Below, one piece after another: positions 54,689 to 62,045 of a stretch of 64,000 bases of DNA. Within the stretch, counting starts at the first letter, position 1, and each line of letters starts with the position of its first letter. This DNA is from Thalassotalea sp. G2M2-11. GTDB lineage: Bacteria; Pseudomonadota; Gammaproteobacteria; Enterobacterales; Alteromonadaceae. The translations under genes were made by a program, and so were the position numbers. The stretch is from the NCBI RefSeq assembly GCF_017168195.1, contig NZ_JADNYL010000002.1, positions 310,001-374,000 on the forward strand, in the 5' to 3' direction. The notes beneath the pieces are model-generated. The model searched no databases and had not been told where the DNA came from. It saw nothing but the letters and a program-made list of their open reading frames with translations.

Positions 54689-55288
54689 ATGCGCATTCTC
54701 AGTTTATTAATCTTGCTCTTTATCAGTATCAGCAGCCTAGCAGCTACGCCGAACATATCTCCCTATGACACCATCAATGTAACAGGCAAAAAGCTTTTTT
54801 CTCGTATTGCTGCTAATCAACAGGAATTGGCAAAGTTTCCAGAATTAATGCGAGATATTGTCGAGCAAGAGTTGATGCCGGTGATTGATTATCGCTATGC
54901 ATCGTACAAGGTGTTAGGTAAACATTTGAAAAATACCACCAAAGAGCAGCGCAATAAATTTGTTCAATCGATGCGAGCTTACCTAGTGCGTACTTATGCC
55001 AATGCCCTTAATCAGTATAATGATCAACAAGTAAATTATGAAAAAGGCCAAGTGAAACCAACGGATAGAATGGCATCCGTTGATGCTACGATTGTCGATA
55101 CCAATAAACCAGATGTTCATTTAACCTTTCAAATGCGCAAGAATAAAAAAACAGGCCAATGGAAAGCATACGACTTAATTGTTGAAGGGATATCTTTATT
55201 ATCCAGTAAACGCGCCGAATTAACCAACCGCATTGCCAAATATGGCATTGATCAAGTGACGGTTGAACTCGCCGCTTTAAACCAATAG
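54689..55288 (+). CDS. MlaC-like phospholipid-binding periplasmic protein
   Basis: A 199-residue exported protein. Signal peptide: ILSLLILLFISISSLAA. The MlaC/Ttg2D family pattern follows: LMRDIVEQELMPVIDYRYAS, LGKHLKNTTKEQRNKFVQSM, and WKAYDLIVEGISLLSSKRAEL. MlaC carries phospholipid between the two membranes. No mlaABDEF genes are adjacent, so it is a free-standing copy under a TetR regulator. A phospholipase-like gene lies convergent on the other strand. Confidence 0.9.
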   Translation: MRILSLLILLFISISSLAATPNISPYDTINVTGKKLFSRIAANQQELAKFPELMRDIVEQELMPVIDYRYASYKVLGKHLKNTTKEQRNKFVQSMRAYLVRTYANALNQYNDQQVNYEKGQVKPTDRMASVDATIVDTNKPDVHLTFQMRKNKKTGQWKAYDLIVEGISLLSSKRAELTNRIAKYGIDQVTVELAALNQ

Positions 55289-55304
55289 CCGCCAGCTGAA
55301 CTAG

Positions 55305-55335
55305 TAAGCCAATAAAGGAAAACCTTATTGGCTTA
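55305..55335. terminator. Bidirectional hairpin between the MlaC-like and phospholipase-like genes
   Basis: TAAGCCAATAAAGG pairs with CCTTATTGGCTTA with one bulged A over an AAAA loop. It sits between two convergent stops. Confidence 0.6.
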
Positions 55336-55361
55336 TGATGTTGCCACATTCAACTAGGTGA

Positions 55362-56543
55362 TCACCATAGATCAATGCCAACCATCCAATAGCTACTTTT
55401 ACTCTGATAGGTAGAAATATTTTCACCATAGCCATTAAAATACATCAGCTTTAACGGAAACTGCCCTGCAATATGGTGAACAAAATCAAGCCGGTAAGAT
55501 AAATGATTCAGTCGATTGCCAGAAATGAGGGTGATACTCCAATCGGTATTATCAGCTAAATAATCTAATACATTGGCATGTTGCTGACTCCGATTACAGT
55601 CATTATTGACGATTTTTTCACAACCGCGCGTGTCTAATTTACGATTAATGGTCAGTTGAAACGTATTATAGTCATAAACTTTATCATTTCTTTTGTCGAT
55701 ATCTGACAACCACTCAATATTTTCTTCCCTACCGCTAACAAAACCTAAGCCTTGCCAATTAAAATAAGCACGGGCTGATAAATAAAAGTCAGTTTGTACC
55801 GCAATCCGACGCCCCATTAAATCACGACGATGAAACATGGTATATTTGGTAGATGCTGCCAAATAATCCCAGCCTCGACTGATATAATCCGTCGCCATAG
55901 CCCATGCTTCCTGTTGATGGCGAGGATCAGTTAAGCACTGCTCATTTGGATCATCTCGACAAATTTTATCGTGCAGCTCTGTTACCTTACGATCAAACAT
56001 GTCTTTATTATCAATTTCTTGACCGTTTGATTCGTGAAAATACCCTAATGAAAAGCTTTTATAGCCACTTTCTCTCGAGTCATACTCATATTTATAAAAG
56101 ATCCCAGGATTTTGTCGCCGAGAGATCACCGGCGCAGAATAACGCGAACCAAAATAAAAATCGTATTGCCCAGTATAAGAAAAATAGACTGCTTGCGAGC
56201 GTTTATCAGGCTTTTGTTCATCCCCTAAATTCACTAAACTGCCCCATAATGGGTATTTTATCGATACTTTAAATTCTAAATGGCTACCATCAATATGGTT
56301 TTCATCTCGACCAACATAGCCAAAATAAGAAGGTTCATAACCAGATAAACACCTAAAAAACATCCCTTTTGGCTGACACTTCTGCGATTTAAAGTCTTTA
56401 CTGCTTTGTATGACTTCATCCCAAAAAGTGCCTTGTTCAGCTGGTGATACTGGTTGCTCTTCACCTAGTGCAACAAATGAGCTAAATACCATAGCAACAA
56501 CAGATAAAAAACAAGTTGTGTTTAAAGCGAATGACCTATTCAC
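55362..56543 (-). CDS. Outer-membrane phospholipase A-like protein (OMPLA family)
   Basis: A 393-residue protein with a signal peptide (LNTTCFLSVVAMVFSSFVALG). The core has alternating beta strands, the segment LGYFHESNGQE that matches the OMPLA active-site form HxSNG, and an end (LKLMYFNGYGENISTYQS, then WMVGIDLW) that resembles the last OMPLA strands with an aromatic final residue. Inserts with paired cysteines (KICRDDPNEQC, KIVNNDC) make it longer than PldA (about 290). It would hydrolyse phospholipids that reach the outer leaflet. Activity is unproven; the catalytic Asn cannot be placed by eye. Confidence 0.7.
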   Translation of the reverse strand: MNRSFALNTTCFLSVVAMVFSSFVALGEEQPVSPAEQGTFWDEVIQSSKDFKSQKCQPKGMFFRCLSGYEPSYFGYVGRDENHIDGSHLEFKVSIKYPLWGSLVNLGDEQKPDKRSQAVYFSYTGQYDFYFGSRYSAPVISRRQNPGIFYKYEYDSRESGYKSFSLGYFHESNGQEIDNKDMFDRKVTELHDKICRDDPNEQCLTDPRHQQEAWAMATDYISRGWDYLAASTKYTMFHRRDLMGRRIAVQTDFYLSARAYFNWQGLGFVSGREENIEWLSDIDKRNDKVYDYNTFQLTINRKLDTRGCEKIVNNDCNRSQQHANVLDYLADNTDWSITLISGNRLNHLSYRLDFVHHIAGQFPLKLMYFNGYGENISTYQSKSSYWMVGIDLW

Positions 56544-56845
56544 TATATATTCCTTTGTTAGTAGCTAATCTTGTTCATACCAGCTTAAAACCGTGCAATG
56601 CAGCTTGATAAAAGCGACAAAACTTTATGAAACAGAAACAAGATTTATTATTTGCGCACAATTTTAGCTAAATTTTTTTTAAATGTATTGAAATAAAAAA
56701 TAACAACAAGGTTTTAGCTCAATATTGATGCTCAGTAGTTAATGCCTTTTCGCCTGTTAACCTACAAAGTAGCAATGAATATTCATTCACCCTTTTGCAT
56801 CCAAATTTGCTGGCTAATGTCTCTAAGTAATCATTAAACATACAA
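56544..56845. other. Intergenic gap between divergent genes
   Basis: About 300 bases between the phospholipase-like gene and the serine hydrolase gene. It is AT-rich and should hold both promoters. No small gene or clear repeat is seen. Confidence 0.5.
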
Positions 56846-58357
56846 ATGAGATCACACCTTATGACACTTTATCGATTACTAATACTTAGCTTGGTATTGT
56901 TCTGCTCAATGATTCAGGCAGAAAATATAGACTTTTCAATACTGGAAAAAAATATCGCCAAGACTAAACAATTATCAGGTTTAGCTTCGGGTACCGCCAT
57001 TGCCGTGATAAAAGGCAATGAAGTGATTTACCAAGCAAATTTTGGTTACGCTGACATCGCCAAAAAAATTCAAGTTTCTCAGCATACCCCGTTTTATATT
57101 GCTTCAGTAACTAAACCATTCTTTGCACTTAATACTCTGATTGATATAGAAAATAATAACCTCTCACCAAGTTTATCACTAGCACAAATGTTTCCTAAAT
57201 TGGCCATTGACGGTATTAATGAAAGCCGTATTACCATTAAAGATTTGATGAGTCACACCAGCGGTATTGAGAATATTCCCTTAGTGCTGGCAACTGCGTA
57301 TAGTGGATTACATACTGCAGAAAGCTTGCAAAACCTTGTGAATCATCACTCAGTCAACAATCAGCTTCCTGTGGGTACATTTAAGTACACCAATGTGGGA
57401 TACAATATGCTTAGTATTTTTGCTGATCATCATTTTCAACAGCCATGGCAAGACAGGTTAAAGCAACAAGTATTTCAACCACTCAATATGACAAGAACAT
57501 CAGCCAAGCGAAGCGACTTTAACGCTCAGCAGATAGCAATTGCCAAGCCGTATTCTTTGCTAGTCAATTCACAGCCAAAGGCTTTGTACTTAGAAAAAAC
57601 AAATCAAACAATGCACGCTGCTGGCGGCATGTTTTCAACAACAAATGATTTAGCAAAGTTCATTATTAGCCAACTCAACCAAGGCATGTTGAACAAGCAG
57701 CAAGTACTATCAGCAGATGTGATAAAAACCTCTCATCAGCAACAAGTTACGACTCTTGCCCAATATCAAGACTTTCAACGAGATGGCTACACATGGGGTT
57801 GGTACACTGGAGAGTACAAAGGTGAGCGAATGCTACATCATTTTGGTGGATTTGCTGGCACACATGCTCATCTATCGTTTATCCCTAAACAGCATATTGG
57901 CTTAGTGATCCTAAACAACGAAGACTTTTTAAGTGCGAGGATGACCAGTATTATTGCTGACTATATTTACGGTAAACTGCTAAATGACACTGACATTGAA
58001 AATAAAATGATAAAGCGATTTGACGCACTTAATCAGAAAATTGCCACACTCCCTTACACCCTTGCGCGTCATCAACAAAAAATCAATGAACGGGCAATGA
58101 AACTGTCTTTAAAACACTCCGCATACCTAGGGGAATACATGCATCCAGCATTAGGCAAAATCAAGATAGCACTCAATGAAAATAATACTTTTAATCTCAG
58201 CTTCGGTATATTACAAACAACGGCAACCGGCTTTGATAAACGTGATCAAATCAGAGTAACGTTTGAGCCTGGTAGAGGAGAAGTGATCACATTTTCAGTC
58301 TCAGATAAAGTGAACAGCTTAAGTTATGCTGGCTCACAGTTTATAAAAAAAAGATAA
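56846..58357 (+). CDS. Serine hydrolase of the beta-lactamase/class C family
   Basis: A 503-residue exported protein. Signal peptide: LLILSLVLFCSMIQAE. The serine fold motifs are SVTK (in YIASVTKPFFAL), YTN (in FKYTNVGYNML) and HFGG (in MLHHFGGFAGTHAH), in the order of class C beta-lactamases and DD-peptidases. A C-terminal lipocalin-like part (about 410-500) is common in these hydrolases. It probably acts on a peptide or ester in the periplasm; antibiotic hydrolysis is not implied. A second ATG 15 bases downstream (MTLY) is an alternative start. Confidence 0.88.
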   Translation: MRSHLMTLYRLLILSLVLFCSMIQAENIDFSILEKNIAKTKQLSGLASGTAIAVIKGNEVIYQANFGYADIAKKIQVSQHTPFYIASVTKPFFALNTLIDIENNNLSPSLSLAQMFPKLAIDGINESRITIKDLMSHTSGIENIPLVLATAYSGLHTAESLQNLVNHHSVNNQLPVGTFKYTNVGYNMLSIFADHHFQQPWQDRLKQQVFQPLNMTRTSAKRSDFNAQQIAIAKPYSLLVNSQPKALYLEKTNQTMHAAGGMFSTTNDLAKFIISQLNQGMLNKQQVLSADVIKTSHQQQVTTLAQYQDFQRDGYTWGWYTGEYKGERMLHHFGGFAGTHAHLSFIPKQHIGLVILNNEDFLSARMTSIIADYIYGKLLNDTDIENKMIKRFDALNQKIATLPYTLARHQQKINERAMKLSLKHSAYLGEYMHPALGKIKIALNENNTFNLSFGILQTTATGFDKRDQIRVTFEPGRGEVITFSVSDKVNSLSYAGSQFIKKR

Positions 58358-58436
58358 AAAATTTAACCATGCGCATCTAAAAACGATGCTCGATGTATCT
58401 AAGAGATTATAGGTTCAACAAACTAGAGAGAATATT

Positions 58437-58817
58437 ATGAACGCACTTTGGATCCCTATTGCCATCCTCATTTCATTTACTATTGTGATATTGGCTATTG
58501 TTTTCTTTAACCATAAAAATAAAAATGAATTACAAACAACTATTAGACAGATCCTTGAAAAAGAAGGTGAGATCACGCCAGAAATACTAAATGGCCTAAC
58601 GCCATTAAAAAAAGGCAAAATACTCGATTTAAAACGCAGCTTGGTGCTGATCAGCCTAAGCATCGCTTGTTTATTGGCAGGGCTGATTTTAGGGCATACA
58701 AAAATATTTTTAGCGATTGCTGTATTTCCTTTGATGTTAGGTATTGCATTGTTTATTTCATGGAAAGTTGAAACAAAACATGAGAGTAACAACGAAAGTA
58801 ACGTTAGCGTATCGTGA
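58437..58817 (+). CDS. Two-helix membrane protein of the second ECF operon (DUF6249-like)
   Basis: A 126-residue protein: an N-terminal helix (LWIPIAILISFTIVILAIVFF), a cytoplasmic stretch with ILEKEGEITPEILNGL, and two close helices (about 65-110). The layout resembles DUF6249 proteins found beside ECF sigma genes. AGAGAG lies before the start. Its stop overlaps the sigma start (GTGA), so they are co-translated. Confidence 0.75.
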   Translation: MNALWIPIAILISFTIVILAIVFFNHKNKNELQTTIRQILEKEGEITPEILNGLTPLKKGKILDLKRSLVLISLSIACLLAGLILGHTKIFLAIAVFPLMLGIALFISWKVETKHESNNESNVSVS

Positions 58818-59332
58818 TTAATGACAACGAGTTAATTGCCCGTATTGTTTGTCATCAAGATAAACATGCATTTGCCACGCTGATCAAAAAGTACCAAGTA
58901 CCGATCAGACAATTTTTACGGCGATTAACAGCGGGACAACATGCAGAGGCTGATGATATTGCCCAAGAAACCTTTATTCGAATATATCAGAAAATAGCGA
59001 CATACTCGGGTAAAGCAAGTTTCAGTACTTGGGCACATAAAATCGCCTATCATTGTTTTTTACGATCGCAGCAAAAAGCTTATCACCGGCATGAGCAACT
59101 TGATGTTGATTTTTCCCTGATAGAGTCAACAAAGTATGATATTGACAAAGACATTATGGTCGAGCAATTAATGCAAGCTCTCGATATTGAACAACGCACT
59201 TGTCTGACACTATCATTGAGTGCAGGTATGAGCCACCAAGAGATAGCAACTATCACCGAGTTTCCGTTAGGTACAGTGAAATCTCATATAAATCGTGGTA
59301 AACAGAGGTTAATGAAGGTGGTTAAGCCATGA
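58814..59332 (+). CDS. ECF sigma factor (second system)
   Basis: A 172-residue ECF sigma. Region 2: FATLIKKYQVPIRQFLRRL and DDIAQETFIRIYQKI, then FSTWAHKIAYHCFLRSQ. Region 4: MSHQEIATITEFPLGTVKSH and INRGKQRLMKVV. The start is GTG, forced by the 4-base overlap with the upstream gene. It is not close in sequence to the ChrR-linked sigma. The next gene, overlapping by ATGA, encodes a likely membrane anti-sigma factor. Confidence 0.92.
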   Translation: MINDNELIARIVCHQDKHAFATLIKKYQVPIRQFLRRLTAGQHAEADDIAQETFIRIYQKIATYSGKASFSTWAHKIAYHCFLRSQQKAYHRHEQLDVDFSLIESTKYDIDKDIMVEQLMQALDIEQRTCLTLSLSAGMSHQEIATITEFPLGTVKSHINRGKQRLMKVVKP

Positions 59333-59643
59333 AAAACAACCAGATAGAGGAAAGCCCAATGAGTGACGAACAAGATGCCTTTTTAACCTCATTACTCAAA
59401 TACCATAGCGCTCCTGTTGATGACAACTTTGTTAGCGATATTCTTACACGTATTAGCGCAAAAGAGTCTCAGCGAACTAAATTGCTCGCCGTTGCAATGC
59501 TCATAGCTTTTGTATTATCCATGCCGCTGCTCATCACCACAGTAAGTGCTATCAATCTTGCCAGCGAGCCTTTTTGGTATGTTACGGCCTTACTTTTTGC
59601 CATGCTAGCCATTACCACCTGGATAAGCAGTGAACATTTTTAA
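59329..59643 (+). CDS. Probable membrane anti-sigma factor
   Basis: A 104-residue protein. The N-terminal 50 residues are polar and helical (SDEQDAFLTSLLKYHSAPVD), followed by two membrane helices (LLAVAMLIAFVLSMPLLITT and PFWYVTALLFAMLAITTWIS). There is no zinc HxxxCxxC motif. Anti-sigma function is inferred from the ATGA overlap with the sigma gene and the topology only. Confidence 0.65.
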   Translation: MKNNQIEESPMSDEQDAFLTSLLKYHSAPVDDNFVSDILTRISAKESQRTKLLAVAMLIAFVLSMPLLITTVSAINLASEPFWYVTALLFAMLAITTWISSEHF

Positions 59644-59678
59644 ACAAGACTCTCGGGTGAGAAATAGACACTATCAGC

Positions 59679-61151
59679 TCAGCGATCTAGACCACCAAGA
59701 CACAAATATTTGATCTCTAAATAGTCATCTAAACCATACTTTGACCCTTCTCGGCCATTACCTGATTGCTTCACCCCTCCAAAAGGGGCAGCAGCATTAG
59801 AAATAATGCCTTCATTAATTCCGACCATGCCGTAATTTAATTGTTCAGCAACGCGCCAAATGCGGCCAATATCACGGGCATAAAAATACGCCGCCAACCC
59901 ATATTCGGTATCATTTGCCATAGCAATTGCATCGGCTTCTTGCTTAAAAGCAATAATGGGTGACACAGGACCGAAAATTTCATTCGCAGCAACAGGCATA
60001 TCATTGGTCACTTGAGTTAATACCGTAGGTTGATAAAAGCACTCTCCTGCCTGATGCTGTGCGCCTCCTAGCGCTAAGTTAGCACCAGCAGCGATAGACT
60101 TCTGTACTAATTGCTGCACATCATTAACCGCCGCCTTTGAGATCATCGGGCCAATATCAACACCTGCTAACTGACCATCTCCCACCGTTAATTTAGCCGC
60201 CGCCTCAGTAAACTTTTTAGTGAATGTATCAAGGATACTTTGTTGCACTAAAATACGGTTAGTACAAACACAGGTTTGCCCTGCATTACGATATTTAGAC
60301 GTTATTGCTCCTTGCACCGCAGCATCAATATCGGCATCATCAAAAACAATAAAGGGGGCGTTCCCACCGAGCTCCATTGATACTTTTTTCACAGTTGTCG
60401 CGCACTGACTAATTAGCTTTTTTCCAGTTGCAGTAGAGCCAGTAAAGGTAAATTTCGCAATATCAGGATGTTGTGTTAACACTTTACCAATACCTTTAGC
60501 GTCATCCCCAACCACAACATTAAATACCCCGGCTGGAATACCCGCCCGCTCAGCCAGCTCTGCCATGGCTAATGCAGAAAGCGGTGTTTGTGTGGCGGGG
60601 CGTACAACAAAAGTGCAACCCGCGGCAAGGGCAGCAGCGGCTTTTCGAGCGATCATCGCATTAGGAAAATTCCATGGGGTAATGGATGCAACCACACCGA
60701 CAGGCTGCTTCAGCACAATAATACGTTTATCATTGGCTGGGGCAGGAATAGTATCACCATAAACCCGCTTCCCCTCCTCAGCAAACCATTCAATAAATGC
60801 CGCGCCATAAGCAATTTCCCCTTTCGCTTCCGCAAGGGGCTTTCCTTGTTCAAAGGTTAATATACGACCAAGATCGTCTTGATGCGCCATCATTAAATCA
60901 AACCAGTTGCGCATTAATTTAGCACGTTCATTAGCAGGTGTAGCTGACCATAAAGCTAACGCATTTTTTGCTGCTTCTACGGCAAGTTCAGCCGTTTCAA
61001 TATCAGCATTAATCACTTGAATCAGCTGCGTACCATTGGCAGGATTTGTGACAGAGAAGTAAGTTCCAGCTGACTGCCAACTACCATTGATATAAGAAGA
61101 GTTTCTTAATAATTGCTGGTCGTTCACACCTAAATTATTCTGGCCTGACAT
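59679..61151 (-). CDS. gabD: NAD(P)-dependent succinate-semialdehyde dehydrogenase
   Basis: A 490-residue aldehyde dehydrogenase. The start at 61151 (MSGQNNLG) has GGAG 6 bases upstream; the frame extends 20 codons further without support. SITPWNFPNAMIARK, FTGSTATGKKL, VSMELGGNAPFIV (catalytic Glu) and NAGQTCVCTNR (catalytic Cys) are conserved, and the ending FGGVKQSGNGREGSKYGLDD is typical of GabD. It oxidises succinate semialdehyde to succinate. No gabT is adjacent, so the substrate call relies on family similarity. Confidence 0.9.
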   Translation of the reverse strand: MSGQNNLGVNDQQLLRNSSYINGSWQSAGTYFSVTNPANGTQLIQVINADIETAELAVEAAKNALALWSATPANERAKLMRNWFDLMMAHQDDLGRILTFEQGKPLAEAKGEIAYGAAFIEWFAEEGKRVYGDTIPAPANDKRIIVLKQPVGVVASITPWNFPNAMIARKAAAALAAGCTFVVRPATQTPLSALAMAELAERAGIPAGVFNVVVGDDAKGIGKVLTQHPDIAKFTFTGSTATGKKLISQCATTVKKVSMELGGNAPFIVFDDADIDAAVQGAITSKYRNAGQTCVCTNRILVQQSILDTFTKKFTEAAAKLTVGDGQLAGVDIGPMISKAAVNDVQQLVQKSIAAGANLALGGAQHQAGECFYQPTVLTQVTNDMPVAANEIFGPVSPIIAFKQEADAIAMANDTEYGLAAYFYARDIGRIWRVAEQLNYGMVGINEGIISNAAAPFGGVKQSGNGREGSKYGLDDYLEIKYLCLGGLDR

Positions 61152-61306
61152 AGCATTCTCCACTGAAAGCATGTAAAAATCACAAAAAAGACAGCGCCAA
61201 GATAACATCAAACGCCTAGTTGATTGTAAAACGGCTCACAGAGAATGCCAAATCAAAGCTCGCTAAAATCTCAGTTTCACATAGTAAAAAGTAGAAACGA
61301 CAAAGC

Positions 61307-61720
61307 TCACCAATCACTTAAACAGTCTTGTTCATTATTTAATTGATGGTACATCTCATTAGCATAGTATGATTCTATTTTAAGCAACACTTTTTCTAAC
61401 CTCATACTATCGATAGGCTTTAACAGAAAATCTTCTACTTCTACGTTATAGCCGTCAATAGCATACTCACTATGCGCAGACATGATCACCCATTTACATA
61501 CGGCAATATGTTTCAATTCTCTGATCAGCGATATACCACTACCACCAATGATATTAACATCAAGAAAGCACACTTTAGGTTGAGCTGTTAAGAAAAGGGA
61601 TTTTGCTTCATCATATTCAGCAGCTTGCCCGATAATATCCCAACCATACCTTTGCTGAACGACTCTGAAGATCCTCTCCCTTGCATGTAATTCATCATCC
61701 ACTATCAAGCAAGTTATCAT
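61307..61720 (-). CDS. Stand-alone receiver-domain response regulator
   Basis: A 137-residue protein containing one receiver domain: CLIVDDELHARERI (LytTR-class wording), phosphoacceptor in CFLDVNIIGGSG, and the KP motif in FLLKPIDSMRLEK. The start at 61720 is chosen because the receiver begins right there. No LytTR or other output domain follows; the C terminus is a short polar tail. No kinase gene is near. Its partner is unknown. Confidence 0.85.
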   Translation of the reverse strand: MITCLIVDDELHARERIFRVVQQRYGWDIIGQAAEYDEAKSLFLTAQPKVCFLDVNIIGGSGISLIRELKHIAVCKWVIMSAHSEYAIDGYNVEVEDFLLKPIDSMRLEKVLLKIESYYANEMYHQLNNEQDCLSDW

Positions 61721-61979
61721 CGAATAATCCCATATATTGCTCAAAAGTAAACTTTACACACAAAAAACATTAATTCGCAATTTGATGTGTAAATGCAACC
61801 AAACAAGGAGAGAAATTAGCATTTTAAGGGACGAAATTTGCAAATAGCATCACCACAAAATGATAACGTCAATCTTCAATAGTTGGATGAATTTGCTTTA
61901 TTGTGTAGAGCTTAAACCAAGGTAAGTATTATTATCGACAAGCTATTAACTATGAATCGATATTAAAGCGGCAGGCAAC

Positions 61980-62014
61980 AAAAAAAGACCCGTGAAAAAT
62001 ACACAGGCCTTTTA
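61980..62014 (-). terminator. Rho-independent terminator of the TonB receptor gene
   Basis: On the minus strand AAAGGCCTGTG pairs with CACGGGTCTTT (with G-U pairs), followed by a run of T. It lies about 30 bases after the receptor stop. The rest of the gap 61745-61979 shows nothing I can support. Confidence 0.75.
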
Positions 62015-62045
62015 CTTCATTATTTCAGTTTACAGCAGATAAAAC

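Noticed and set aside
56846-58357. Serine hydrolase as an antibiotic resistance beta-lactamase
   Set aside because: The motifs are shared by many esterases and peptidases of the class C fold. The extra C-terminal domain and the context give no support for resistance.
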